NCBI GenBank assembly: GCA_015680685.1
Contig: MNCI01011418.1
Coordinates: 1 to 64,000 of the forward strand
Length of the DNA stretch: 64,000 nucleotides
DNA from: Gnetum montanum
Lineage: Eukaryota > Streptophyta > Gnetopsida > Gnetales > Gnetaceae
Direction of reading: 5' to 3'
This document shows, in pieces, positions 21,392 through 33,675 of this stretch. The translations under genes and the position numbers were made by a program. The notes under the pieces were generated by a model. The model was not told the origin of the DNA, ran no database searches, and worked only from the letters and a program-made list of their open reading frames with translations. The stretch's first letter is position 1, and each line of letters opens with the position of its first letter.

Positions 21392-22185
21392 ATGTCTTCT
21401 TTCCACATGCATGAAGATGTCAAACCACTAGTCCCACAAGAGTGCCAAGTGGTATATACGCATCCAGATGAGTATGTACCAAACTTCACATTCATCCTAC
21501 ATTAGGATGAACAACTGCAATGACATGATATGTAGGGCAACATCGTAATGCCCCCCGATTGATCTATGCTAGGGATGCTCTTTCAAACTCTTAAGAAGTT
21601 GGGCATCCCAAATATTAATGAGGAATATGTTGTGAATGGTTATGACACTCAAGACTACCATCCCACTAAAACATAATGCAGGAGAGATTGACACTAGGAG
21701 AAGCACCACAAGTTTATGAAAGGAAAACACTTCACTATTTCCCTGTTCCTACTAAACCAAGATGACAATGTGGATCCTTCCCCTAGGGGTTCTCAAAATG
21801 AAAATTCTCCACCCTCTATTATTGGTGATGGGGGTGTGGCCCTAAACTTGTGATCCAGTATTCATAAACCAGGTTCAAGAAATAGTAACAGTCAAGGTAG
21901 GGACTCGAGCAAACATCACAATGTCAAGGGATTTTAAGGATGGTGGTTGTAATGAGTGAAGAGGTGGTAGAGGACATCACAGTGGCAATGATGGTCCACC
22001 TTCCTTTTCATCGTTTTCATCTAATTTTGAACATTCCTCTTCATCTTCTAGTTTTAATAGAATCCACTGGAGAAATAATCGTGATGAAGGTGATCAACGG
22101 GACAATAAGAATCATAGATTCCACCAAGAATGAAGGGGTGATAGAAACCATCATCAACATAATCATGATGATTTACCTCTATTAG
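21392..22185 (+). pseudogene. gag: A1 gag, 5' part
   Basis: ATG at 21392 opens a frame (MSSFHMHEDVKPLV) broken by many stops. It is followed by a Ser/Asn/Arg-rich stretch (about 21900-22180). It ends at the A4 insertion site and resumes at 30831. Assignment to gag rests on position after the primer site and on the gag core found beyond A4. Confidence 0.6.
22181..22185. repeat. Target-site duplication of A4, left copy
   Basis: ATTAG next to the LTR terminus; repeated at 30826-30830. Confidence 0.9.
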
Positions 22186-22991
22186 TGATGAGTGGTGAGG
22201 TACCCCTACACTCAACCATACGAATACGAGTGTTACACGTGCGATCCAGTCGAACTCCGCAGACAGACTAGTTGTGGCATCTAGATAGTTAGCCTTAGGT
22301 CACGGTTCGTTGTCTTCCCATCTGGACTAGTATTAACTGTGTCAGGTATGGTTTAGTCTAGATTGAGATGTATGATGTGTTTCTAACCTAATGCTACTCT
22401 TGAAGGCAATGGAAGATAATGTTAACTAAGCTAAGAGAGAAAGGGTGAGAGAGAATCTAAGCTAGCCTAAGTGCGATGAGCATCTGTTCCTCGATCACCT
22501 GCACACATCTTGGACTTCATGCATAACTACCATTGGGATTACCAAGCACAGATCCTAGGTATGCTACTGGGTTACCAAGTAGTCACACTTAAATGCTCAT
22601 AATCAAGTAGTACTCATTTCGCATTTAATAGGACTTTAAGGGTGAGAGATGTTAACTAAGAAAGCAGTAAATAACAATTAAATAATTAATTAATTAAACT
22701 AAGTGAATGCTACAATGATGAAGTAATATCGATCTTTATTGCTGGTCATGTGCGTGTCCAAGTACGTCACACTCGAATAAAGGATGCTGTACAATTACAT
22801 TCACCACACTGCAGGCATACACTGGGAGGAAAAGGGTTGAGAGAAAAATGAAAAATAAAATCAAAACTAACTCTAAAACTGACTGATTACTAACTCCCCT
22901 ATTGGAATTTCCTACCTCTTATTTATAGATGAGGAGATAGGCTACAATATCGCGTACGTGATATCGCGATTGCCTAAAAGACGACTCATCA
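22186..22991 (-). repeat. A4 3' LTR
   Basis: 806 bp. Compared with the 5' LTR it lacks one of the two GATATC-palindrome units near the promoter, which accounts for most of the 33-bp length difference. TATAAATA is at 22927-22920 (minus). Confidence 0.9.
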
Positions 22992-23005
22992 TACCCCCAC
23001 AACTG
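22992..23005 (-). promoter_or_regulatory. A4 polypurine tract
   Basis: Minus strand AGTTGTGGGGGTA immediately before TGATGAGTC. A similar AGTCAAGGGGGTA precedes the LTR at 58659. Confidence 0.8.
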
Positions 23006-23153
23006 AATGAAAACTTGTCCTCGAGTTACAGTGATTACATAGTGGATAGGTATGGGATTATTGGATGGTAAAAATCAATTTATGTCGTAGTGTGGAATGA
23101 AAAAAAATGGAGACAACGTAAAGAAAATTCTATAGCTACAAAATTGGTAAAAC

Positions 23154-25940
23154 TCATGTAGTTCCTAGTGGCAGTGGCTCCTCCATAGGTGCTTTCCCTT
23201 TGTCTTATGCTCTAGGTTTTGAGACTTGATGGTGTTGAAGTATGGCCTGGGGTTTCTCTTCTTCAGTTTGGAGGTCTTGTGTCATCCATGCTAATGTTTT
23301 GATATTTGATGGAGTTAACACTTCCCACAGACAGGGTAGTTGTAGAAACATTTGATTGGCCTTGACATACTAGGTCGCAAATACCCGTCGTTCCTCCTCA
23401 TAGGCTCTAGCTTTGTCTCTGTATTCTTGGAAATCTGCAAACCATCAAGCCAAATTTTTTGTGATACCTTTTTAGCCTTGGTAGCTTGCCTTCACCACCT
23501 CAATTTTAGAATTTGCAATCTCTATTTTTTGTAATACCTTCTTGCGTTATGCAAATTCTGTTTCATATTTGATGCAGGTGGTAGCTACATGTTGCTTGAG
23601 CTCTGTTCTCAGGTGCCCTGCTGTTAACATGGTAAGGTTGGCATACCGTAAGTTTGCCAACTCCATGTATTCTATAAGATCTTGGATCCGCAGGTCCTGG
23701 TTCTTAACTTCTGCTTGGTGGGCAAAGGCATATGTGTCCAATATGGCCCTCCAGTCAGTGTGTTGCGCACTAATAGCATTGATGTGAGCCTTGGCCATAT
23801 GGATCTCCTTCTCAAGGATCTATTTGTACATTCCCACCTAGTCCTGGAAGTGCTCTAAATTTTCATGTTGTTTAGCCTCATTTTTTCACGTGCTTATTTT
23901 GATAGCTGTCTTTTGATGAATAACGCGTACCTTCTCCATTGATAGGGTTCGATTCTCCCTAGCTAAACAGCTCATGTCCTGGTTGACCCAGATGAATTTT
24001 TCTCGCAACTGATGAAAGTGTGCCTTGAGAAAATTCTTTTGCTTCTCCACAAAGGTCAATCAAAGGTTTTCAACAACAAGATGCTTGCTCTCTTCTTGTA
24101 AGGCCTTGAGTGCCTTGATATGCACACGAGTTTGCACCTGTGTTGCGGAGGCATCCCAAACAACCTTCTCTTTTTCCTTAGCCACCTTCTTATTCTCCAT
24201 TAGTAGTCTGGTTAGTTGCTCAATTTTGAAATTGTCTAGTTGGTATGTAGGAACAAATTGAAAAGGGTAATGCTGTGCTGCTTGTAGAGCCATGAGCTAC
24301 TCTTGCAATTTTTGCACCTCTACTTCAGCATGCTCGGCCCTCACTTCTGTTAAGACCAGCTTCCTCTTAGTGGAAATGAGGTCTGATTGAATTGCTGTAA
24401 CATCTTGAGAGATGTCAAACAGAGATGTCATTACTTGTCCTATTTGTAGCAATCGATCAAGCACATCCTCATGTTCCGCAGAAGTCATTGAGGTTCTGGC
24501 CAAAGTTTGAGTGTCCCGTGCTCCTATAAGATCTATCAATGGTATAACAAGTACATTGAATGATTCTCTGATGTGGTCTACGACCACTTTTTCAGCTCCC
24601 ATGGAATCCTGGTGTTGCATGACCACCACAGTGGCCCCTTCACTAGTTTCTAATTGCACTTGGAAAGATGTCACATTTCCTAAGATATGTTGTGACCAAG
24701 TACTTTCCTCTCCTCTTGTATGAATAGACACTTCACTGCTTGCATGATCCAAAGAAATTATGGGTTGTATGGCATCATCAATGATGTGAAAGAGATTTGC
24801 ATCATCATGACTTCCCCAACTGACCATCTCAGCGATGGCCCTGAGATGGCTCATCGATAGTCTGTAATCTTGCAACGGCGATGGTTGATCCTGGCCCGTG
24901 CTAGGCCCTACTTCCTGTTGTTGGTTGGGTCCCATACTTGGGGGTTGGCTGGGTCCTGCAATTTGGGTTGCATTTGGCCCAGCCATCTATTCTTGTTCTT
25001 GTTCTAGCCCCAGCATCTCACCAGTGATTTTCCTTACGGTTGGTGGCTTTAATAGTTTAGCATAGGAAGCATTTTGGGATTTTCAGAGGACATCATTAGT
25101 GTACCTCCTAATACCAGCATGTCGGCATAGCTTTCTGATAAGACAAGGGAAGGGCAATGCCATCTTCCCTATCTTCTGTTCCTCAAACCACCTCAGGATC
25201 TTCATTAAGTATAGATGAGGCAAGTTAACATTAGCATTTTCCATAAGCACTGCATATCCTCTGGCCACATACGTTGAGATTCTTTTTAAGCCCTTCATGG
25301 GGAAGAGATGATACATTTCAATTTTGAAGTAGAACCTCTCCTCCATCATCAACTCTCTAAATGTCTTTTCCCTGCCATATGCCCTTTCCAACCAAACTCG
25401 TTGCACATCTAGGTCTGAATAGGTAGACAATTGAGCAACCTTGGGCCCTGTATTTGGAAGGTTTAACACTTTTGAAATGGCCTACATGGAGAAATCGACT
25501 ATCACACCATAAATATTAATGGTGGTGCCTTGTTCTCTATTGTTCCAGAACTGGTACATCTCTCCCAGGTACCAGGCACCGCTTTTAGAGAGGATAGGCC
25601 ATAAGGGAGACCCCTTAAGGTGATCCCTAATAGCCTTAGGAGAAAATTCTACAAAGGATTCAAAGTTTAATTGCACAATCACTACAGTGAATGTGGATCT
25701 TTCGTGGATAGCCTGAACACAATCCTGGGGCAACGTGAGATGTTGTCCCTATTTAGGCACTGCAGTAATTCCTCCTTCTGCCTGCCCAGACTGTTTAGTA
25801 GCAGGGTCTTCTTGGTGAATATTGAATGATTGTTCCTCTTGCACTACATGTTGTCTAGCAGGGACTTATTCTTCTCCTCTCCTAGGTCTTTTGCTTCCAC
25901 CTTGAGCAGGACCTTTCTATTGTTCTCATTTTAGGGCCAT
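23154..25940 (-). pseudogene. A4 accessory ORF2
   Basis: One uninterrupted frame of 929 codons from ATG 25940 to TGA 23154-23156, with nonsense codons but no frameshift. The start MALK is shared with A2 (MALKEEQ), and A1 has MAPRLK. Order: Gln/Glu-rich head; a plant-transposon-like domain (about 25740-25090: NFESFVEFSPKAI, SPLWPILSKSGAWYLGE, KGLKRISTYVARG, ILRWFEEQ); a Pro/Gln linker (about 24900); a middle domain (LFHIIDDAIQP, EGATVVVMQ); a long Lys/Glu/Gln coiled coil from about 24400 on. It ends 150 bp before the polypurine tract. Position is that of the Athila env-like ORF, but I see no signal peptide or transmembrane segment. Function unknown. Confidence 0.8.
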
Positions 25941-26165
25941 CTACAATCACATAGGCCAAGCGTTAGTAAGGTCATTTCTAAATCTAAGTTATACCTTACT
26001 TCTTGCCTTAACTAATTTAATTTATTTTATCTCCATGTGATGTTTCCGAAATGATTGTAATAGTGAGTCTTGTTACTTAGGTAGTTTTCCAATTTTAGTT
26101 TCCCGGTATACCTAGGGATAAAATTATTTTTGGCACAATTTATTCTTAATGTTATAGCTAATTAC
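25941..26165 (-). other. Putative 5' UTR intron of A4 ORF2
   Basis: Donor AAGG|GTAATT at 26165 and acceptor TGATTGTAG ending at 25941, directly before the ATG. A2 has the matching donor AAGG|GTAAGA-type context (45080) and acceptor TGATTATAG (45382); A1 has TGATTACAG (37031). Confidence 0.55.
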
Positions 26166-26420
26166 CCTTGATAATGTCCTTTAGGCAATGATAAATTACA
26201 AAAAATTTATATGCTATTCAGCATGTGCCCTTCCCCCACAACTAAGCTGAAAACTTTGGGTTCAAGTAGGTTCAAACGGAATGAAAATCGGAGTATCAGC
26301 GAGCGAGTTATGGATAGAAAGGCAAGCGTCGCACAATCGCAAGTTATAGAGAAAAAATTCGAAAAGTTCCCCCATGTGAATTGTGAAAAATAATGCTAAG
26401 TGTTGCTGGGGGAGTTATGC

Positions 26421-26487
26421 TATTTATAGGTAGACAGGGCACAATATCCCGTACGATACATCGCGTACACGATATCACGGCCCTAGT
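26421..26487 (-). promoter_or_regulatory. A4 internal promoter
   Basis: On the minus strand a GTGATATCGTGTACGCGAT-type palindrome cluster is followed by CTATAAATAG (TATA at 26428-26421). This is the same order and spacing as in the A4 LTR (about 30800 to 30721). It lies about 480 bp upstream of the ORF2 ATG. Confidence 0.7.
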
Positions 26488-27863
26488 GACATTAGGCACA
26501 AGAAAAATACTGAATTTTTGAAGATTTTCTTGAAATCAACATTGTAAACTTAGGACATTAGGCTATTGTTAAAGGGTTCTAATGTAATTTAGCTTGTTGT
26601 GAAGGCACGAATAATGATGTGTGGGTGTAACTAATCAATAAAACCTCGGGTGGTAAGTGAGAGAAAAAGGCCATGTAATGGTACCTAGGAACATTATTAT
26701 TCAGAGGGATAGTAGTAGGAAAGAAGATCATTGAAAAATATGCTAGGGGTAAGAAATGGTGTGTGTAAGCTATGTCATAAGTAAGAATTACAAGAGATTA
26801 CATAAGTGGGTCCTCCCAAAGTAGGTTTCAACCTATAATGCCCTTGTGTAACCACACTTAGAAGTGTCAGTGGGCACTAGAAGGGTTAAATGTAATCCAC
26901 ACTGATTCCACAAAACACACACATGTAAATATCACCGGAATGAGGTAAGAATTCTACGCTATACAAGACACAAACCACAATTACATGAACAATGAGATGA
27001 AATAGACTGTAGAAGGGATTGTAGAGATTGGGACATGAGGGAACTGATCCAGGGCACAGTGAATCCTGCATGTAAAGCATGATGAATGTGTCATTAACCC
27101 ATCGTTCCAAGATCAGGACCAAGTCTATTCCACTGATCAATGACACGACATTATTTCATCCCATGATGAGTGACTATGAGAGTACCATAACAACAAGGCG
27201 TACAATAACTTGACATTTTATTTAAGGGAGGAGTGATTTTTTCTTTGTGGCACTTTTCTTTTTCATTTTTTTCATTTTTCTTTCTTTTCTTCTCTTTTTT
27301 TTTCGATTACTGAATCTAGAGAAGCCGCCAATATTAAAGCATGGGTGCATGTCTTTCCAGTGGGACCCCCTAGAATAGCATTAGATTTTTGAGTGTCCTT
27401 TTGATTACTCTTACTCCCATTTTTCGTTAGATCTACAAGGATCTTAGTATAGCCACATTGCATGATAACTCTCATAGATGTCACCAAAGAGAATCCACAA
27501 GTCCCCTTGATGTCACACCCTAATCATTCCCTCTTGGTCCATCCTTCTTTATTTTGGGTACAATGTTAAGTTTCAATGATGTCAAGAATATCATTGTACC
27601 CATGAATAGAACCTCTTATTTATAGAATGGATGAGTGGGTATGATGGGCTTACTGTCCACATAATTGATCATTTGAGACTTGATAACATAGAACACACCT
27701 CAACCAATGAGCCACATGAGTGTTTTATTCATAGATGAGATTACTTAAAAAAACATAAAAAGATAAAAAGATAAAATAAGAAATTGAAAACTAAAAAACT
27801 GGAAAACAAAAAGTTGTAAAATTAAAGAAAATAAAAAGTGGTTATTAATCCTGCTTGTTACTA
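26488..27863. other. A4 spacer between gag and ORF2 promoter
   Basis: No gene recognised. It contains an A/T homopolymer-rich part (27240-27310 and 27750-27840). Its relatives in A2 (43407-44750) and A3 (62111-63480) are of similar length and also non-coding. Confidence 0.55.
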
Positions 27864-29846
27864 GAATGGGGGATATCCCCCATAACTAAACGGTTAAGGA
27901 TGGCAAGGATTAATAAATGGAAGATGAGGATCCTTGCATGTTGGAAATATCGGGGCCTGGTCATACTTACCCCATTGGGGTTCACACACCTGATTATAGT
28001 AAGCGTAGTGGGGCAATTTATAAGATGTGGTTCCTTGGTAAGAAGTTGACCCACTATGATATTTGTGACCATAAGATGGTATGCAAGGATTGGAATGTTG
28101 CCTTCCATACCTGTGTTCATTGGGCTGTATGATTGTTGGAGTGTTAATGGGTGGCCCTAATGAAGCAACATGAGGCATTGGGTTCAAAGATAAGGATGCA
28201 TCACAGTGTTGGACTTGTGCTGAGTTGGAGGATGTAGTGGCCTTGGAATTTTCTTGTCCCTTCTTACGGTCATTTCTAAAGAAGGGACGCCTTCAATGTT
28301 ATTGAGGTCTCTCACTATTGTTGGTAATCGTAGCACAAGTAACATTCGGGGGTTGTTGCTGTGGTGCAGACACCTTAGGAATAGTTGGTGGCGATGTAGA
28401 AGGAGGGAAAGGATGAGAATGTTGAAAATTAGGAGAAGTGTGTGGTACATAAGGTGATGGTTGTGTTGAGGACATGGGCCGATAGTATTGAGGAGAATGA
28501 TAATGTGGTGAGATAGAGTATGTTGGCCCAATTGGAGAAATAGGGTATTGAACTAGATAAGCATTTGGATTCGGATGATATGAAGGGTGTCTTCAGTTTA
28601 GGGGTGGCTTCCTCCACGACTAGGATTGTTTCCACTGTGATCGAACACAGTATCTCTATATGAACTCAGGATGTAATATGCTTCCCCAATGCTCATATAA
28701 ATGTAACAAGATTAGGCATTGGCCCTTGGGATGATCGTACAGGAAAATGTTGCATTCATATGTGTGATTGGCAGTTAAGCTCTTATTTTCCTTATCCCTT
28801 CTTTCCGATTATCTACTGATACTTTCTTCTATTTCTTGGGTTGTCAAAACTATATCTCCAATAATATCGATAAATTGTCCACACTTTTTATACGTCCATT
28901 CCAACATCTTATTGATCTTTGCCTCGAATTCTTCTAATGATTGTTGTACCAGCAAAGATGGTTCTTTCTCCTTGTGATAGGTTGATTTCTCCTTTTTATG
29001 ATCATGGACCTTTGTTAAGTTGAGATTTTGGTCCCGTTGATGTTTTTCAACACTCTCCCATCTAGCCATTTCTCCTTCTTCTTTTACTACCCACTTAATA
29101 AGCTCTTGGACTTGGTGGGTTCATAGTTCATATAGTTGACCTTGGGCATACATCCCTAAAGTTTCTCTTGTTGCATCATGAAGCTCATCAATGATATGAT
29201 ATATTCGCCTTTCCTTGGAGAACTCATGCCCTGGACAGTTGTTTAACAGTGCATAATATCTTTCTAAGGCCATGTCTAAGGGTTCATGTTGTGCTTGTTT
29301 CCACTCTTGGATTTGTTTCCTCAAGGCTGACACTCTTGCGTAGGTTTGATATCTTTCATTAGACACTGCTACCATTCTTGGCCAATGTCATATTGATTTT
29401 GGTTTTAACGATCTATACCATAATTTCTCTTGGCCAACGAGTGTCATAGGAAAGAGCTTGAGTTTTTGCCAACCGTTATCAATGTTGTTCTATGTACAGG
29501 CATCTTAGAAGGCTTGTAAATGTTGATGTAGATCTAAGTCATAGCCTTCTGAGAAATTAGGGAAGTTGTTTAAATTGAGCCTAGGTATACGACTCTCTTT
29601 ACGATGCCTATGGGAGATTCGAACAACCTCTTGTATTTGCGTTAGGCTTCTAGTGGCCAGTAGGGATTCATCGTCATCAAGTAAGTTATGCTTTCATGCG
29701 TTGGGATGATGTTTCTTTTGTTTATGTTTATAAGAAACCCCCACCTTGTGTTGCGTACTCCAATCTTCATTGTCATATAGTTCGTTGGTTCTCTAATGAA
29801 TTTCCTCACTAGGTGTGGCATTATCGTAGTCTTGTAGGATAGGCAT
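27864..29846 (-). pseudogene. gag: A4 gag
   Basis: ATG at 29846 opens a frame (MPILQDYDNATPS) that stays in phase to about 27864, some 660 codons, broken only by stops. The core includes ERYQTYARVSALRKQIQEW, MALERYYALLNNCPGHEF and DATRETLGMYAQGQLYEL, shared with A2 and A3. Downstream is a degenerate zinc-knuckle region (DHPKGQC) and then a long His/Pro/Ser/Tyr-rich tail (28550-27900). A particle-forming gag without pol suggests use of another element's enzymes. Confidence 0.8.
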
Positions 29847-29967
29847 GGTTGTGAAATTATGTGTGACTTTATATGTGAATTTTTATAATTATTTCTTTCT
29901 AAAAGATATATCATTAATTCCTTTACAGAGACCTTGTATGATATAACTAATCTAGATAACTAGTACG

Positions 29968-29985
29968 TCCTCGGCAACGGTGCCA
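29968..29985 (-). promoter_or_regulatory. A4 primer-binding site
   Basis: Minus strand TGGCACCGTTGCCGAGGA, two changes from the tRNA-Asp-type site used by Athila elements (recalled, not checked). One base separates it from the LTR. Confidence 0.8.
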
Positions 29986-29986
29986 A

Positions 29987-30825
29987 TGATGAGTGGCGAG
30001 GTACCCCTACACTCAACCATACGAATACGAGCGTTACACGTGCAATCAGGTCAAACTCCATAGACGAACTAGTTGTGGCATCTAGACAGTTAGCCTTAGG
30101 TCACAATTCATTGTCTTCCCACCTAGACTAGTATTAACTGTGTCACATATGGTTTAGTCCAGAGTGAGGTGTATGATGTGTTTCTAACCTAATGCTACTC
30201 CTGAAGGCAATGGAAGATAATGTTAACTAAGCTAAGCGAGAAAGGGTGAGAGAGAATCTAAGCTAGCCTAAGTGTGAAGAGCATCCGTTCCTCAATCATC
30301 CACACACATCTTGGACTTTGTGCATGACTACCACTGGGCTTACCAAGCGCAGATCCTAGGTACGCTACTGGGTTACCAAGTAGTCACACTTAAATGCTCG
30401 TAATCAAGTTGTACTCATTCCATGTTTAACAAGAGTTTAAGGGTGAGAGATATTAACTAAGAAAGCAATAAATAACAATTAATTAATTAATTAATTAAAC
30501 TAAGTGAATGCTACAATGATGAAGTAATCTTGATATTTATTGTTGGTCATGTGCATGTCCAAGTATGTTACACTCGAATAAAGGATGCCATACAATTATA
30601 TTCACCACACTGCGGGCATACATTGGGAGGAAAAGGGTTGAGAGAAAAATGAAAACTAAAATCAAAACTAACTCTAAAACTGACTTATTACTAACTCCAC
30701 TATCGGAACTGCCTACCTCTTATTTATAGATGAGAAGACAGGCTATGATATCACGTACATGATATCGTGGCTAGGCTGCGATATCGCGTACGGGATATTG
30801 CAATTGCCTAAAAGATGACTCATCA
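29987..30825 (-). repeat. A4 5' LTR
   Basis: 839 bp, TGATGAGTC to CACTCATCA on the minus strand. Two GATATC palindrome units (about 30750-30800) precede TATAAATA at 30728-30721. Confidence 0.9.
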
Positions 30826-30830
30826 ATTAG
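30826..30830. repeat. Target-site duplication of A4, right copy
   Basis: ATTAG, identical to 22181-22185. Confidence 0.9.
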
Positions 30831-31990
30831 CAACTCAAAACATGCTTAACATTGTAGAGGTAGTTAAGATTCCAACTAGACATGTGAAAGATAGTTGGAT
30901 CAAGCGCTTAGACATAAATAATGTTCCAATTTTTAAGGGGTATACAACTCTGATCCATAGAACCATCTACAAGCTTTCTACAATGCCTATGCCTTACAAA
31001 ACATTAAAAATTATTGGCAAAAACTCAAGCTATTCCCTAGGACACTCATTAAGGAAACTGAAAGTTGGTACTAGTCTTTGGAGCCAGAATCCATTTGTAG
31101 ATGGAGTACCATGTTGGAATTATTTAATGACAAATACCATAAGTACTCTAGAGTGTATAATCTGAGAAAGAAAATCCAAGGCTAGAAACAAGGAATACAT
31201 GAACCCTTAGATGCTACCATGGGTAGATATTATTCACTCTTACATTGATGCCTTGGTTGTGGTTATTCTTAGAGGAAATAACTTTGCCACATCATAGGTG
31301 AGCTTAGAGTAGAAACCAGAAGAACTCTTGGTCTGTATGCCCAAGGGAGATTGTCTAAACTAAGAGCTCATTAGATTCAAATGATAATAGAGCAAGTAGC
31401 AAAAGAAGAATGTGAGTTGAAAAAAAAGGGAAAGTGTAGAAGAGTATAATAGGAACCCTTCTATAAGAAAAAAGAGGTCCAATTTTGTGACGAGGAGGAG
31501 TCACCACTTGATGAAGTGGTGAACAAGAAAACCTTACCTATCCAAAAATCTATGTTTGATATTTTGGCAAAGGTTGATAAATTATGGGAATCTTTGGATG
31601 AAAAATTCCAAACTACTATGAAGATTTCTTAAGAATCCAAAGAGAAAAATAGTGATCATAACTATAGGAGGTGAAAAGACATTGAACGTGCCTACCAGAG
31701 AGGTAAGGGTAAAGCTGTTGCAATAGAAGAAGTTATGGAGATAAACTCCAAAGATGATATTAGTTGTGACATTTGTCAATATGAACATCCAAAGGGATGT
31801 TTCTCTATGATGTCACACTTACAAGAGTTTGGGGTGTATGCATTGTATGTCACACTTATAAGAGTTTGGGATGCATTGCATATAGTGATAACAAGTGTAA
31901 TTGCATGCAAAAGATCTGGTCCATCAAAAGTACATTCATTAAATCATGCAATTAGTGTACACATGAACAAGATATTTAAAGATGCCTATA
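30831..31990 (+). pseudogene. gag: A1 gag 3' part and gag-pol junction
   Basis: Gag core resumes after A4: KRLDINNVPIFKGY near 30900 corresponds to MNNIPKFEGCYDS of A2 (41550). A decayed zinc knuckle (CDICQYEHPKGC, CX2CX3HX3C) lies near 31767. Frames shift several times. A protease active site is not recognisable in this stretch. Confidence 0.6.
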
Positions 31991-33240
31991 CATAGCAGCT
32001 ACAAAATAGGATGACATCCAGTGTGTAACAACTAACTTTGACAGCAGCACACTATGCATGGAACCTACTGAGAACCTAACATGTGCTTATGTCAAAGGCA
32101 TGAATAAACTTGAGCAAGCTCATCACCAAATCTCCAATGAAGAAAATGATGATACATGTTGGGGAGAGTTAGAAATCCCTAAAAATTTCAAACAAGAGCC
32201 CCTAGCCAGCATGGAATACACATTTTTGAATAATCGTAAGCTAGTCATAATCAATGCAAATCTTGCTCCTAAACAAAACGATAAGCTGTTGAAGGTCATC
32301 AACAAGTGGCTAAAAAATTTTGCTTGGTTATATCCTAAACTTACAAGAATTGATCCACGGATATGCCAGCATCACATTTATACCAATCTGGCCATGAAGC
32401 CATGAAGGTAGTTGAACCCCAAATTGAAATAGATCATCAAGGAGAAAATAGAACAACTCCTCAAGGTAGGGTTTGTCTATCCCCTCGTGGATAGTGAGTG
32501 GGTTAGCCCACTCATAATAATGCCAAAGAAAGATGGCAAGTGATGGGTCTACATCAAATTCAGGCTATTGAATATGGTAATGTTTAAAGATCATTTCCCA
32601 TTGCCATTTGTGGATCAAGTGTCGGACACCATATCCAAACATTACTATTATAGCTTCTTGGATGGTTATAGTGGGTATAACCAAATCCAAATTATTCCAG
32701 AAGATTAGGCCAAGAAAACATTCACAAGTCCATGGGGGAATTTTTCATATTGTAAGATGTCATTTGGTCTATGTAATGCTCCTACAACATTGCAACACAT
32801 GGTCCTTAGTATTTTTTAGCAACAAATTGGTAGCAGGGTAGAAGTCTTTATGGATGATTTTTCTACCTATGGGGCTATATTTGAGCAAGCCTTGGATCAC
32901 CTTGAGTAGGTATTAAAAATATGTGTTAAAACAAACCTAAGGCTCAATTGGTAGAAAAGCCATAAAATGGTCTAGAAAGGCATTGTATTGGGGCACCAAA
33001 TTTCACAAAAAGGGATTGAAGTAGACCCAAAGAAGATAAGGGTTATCCAAGGAATAACACATCAACTAGAGATAGTTAAAGATGTCTGATCATTCCTTGG
33101 ACACATTGGTTACTACCAACAATTCATAGAAAATTTCTCTAAGATCGTAAAGTTGTTGGTTAAGCTTACAAAGAAAGATGCACCATTTGTTTAGACCAAG
33201 GAGTGTGAACATGCATTCCAATAGTTGAAGGATAAGCTTG
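31991..33240 (+). pseudogene. pol: A1 reverse transcriptase
   Basis: Heavily mutated but readable: RIDPRICQHHIYTN, a VSPLIIMPKKDGK motif near 32510, FPLPFVDQVSD near 32600, FLDGYSGYNQIQI near 32660, FTSPWGNFSY, SFGLCNAPTT and the catalytic VFMDDF near 32850. It then reads GIEVDPKKI and SFLGHIGYYQQFI. F-M-D-D is a normal Ty3/gypsy variant. Stops are almost all TAG or TAA. The order and motifs fit the Athila lineage rather than Tat. Confidence 0.85.
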
Positions 33241-33675
33241 TAGAAACTCCAATTCTACAGACACCAAACTAGTCCAAACCATTCCACATAATGATAAATA
33301 CATCTAATTATGCCTTGGGAGCTATGCTTATGTAGCTAGATGATAAGAAACATCCATATTACATCCATTGCACAAGTTGAAGCATTATGGATGCACAATT
33401 AAATTACAGCATAACTGAGAAAGAAGTGTTGGTAGTGGTGTATGCCCTCAACAAGTTTAGGTACTATGTGCTTGATTATAAATTATTTGTGCACACAAAT
33501 CATAGTGCCATCCACTTCCTGATGAATAAGCCAATAGTGATCCCCCATATCATATAGTGGCTCATGATCTTATAAGAATTCGATCTTACAATGGCAAATC
33601 AAAAAGGGATTGAGAATGTGATCGCTGACCATCTCTCTCAGTTAAGATGGGATAACAAAGAGGAGGAGATTTGAC
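33241..33675 (+). pseudogene. pol: A1 RNase H
   Basis: Reads PFHIMINTSNYALGAML, then SITEKEVLVVVYALNKFRYYVLDYKLFVHTNH in pieces, and ends with IENVIADHLSQL, the usual C-terminal marker of gypsy RNase H. Only one RNase H domain follows RT, unlike E1 and E2. Several TAG codons interrupt it. Confidence 0.78.

Larger units (their letters stand above)
22186..30825 (-). mobile_element. A4: non-autonomous Athila-like element (gag + ORF2, no pol)
   Basis: 8.64 kb on the minus strand, inserted in A1 gag. From its 5' end: LTR (30825-29987), primer site, gag (29846 to about 27864), spacer, internal promoter (about 26487-26421), intron-like leader, ORF2 (25940-23154), polypurine tract, LTR (22991-22186). 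No RT, RNase H or integrase motif was found in any frame between the LTRs. Termini are TGATGAGTC and CACTCATCA, with the 5-bp duplication ATTAG. The layout matches A2 and, as far as visible, A3, so this is a defined family rather than a random deletion. Confidence 0.9.

Noticed and set aside
23154-25940. ORF2 as a retroviral-type envelope protein
   Set aside because: Position fits the Athila env-like ORF, but I see no signal peptide, no transmembrane segment and no Cys-rich ectodomain. The protein is hydrophilic with a coiled coil.
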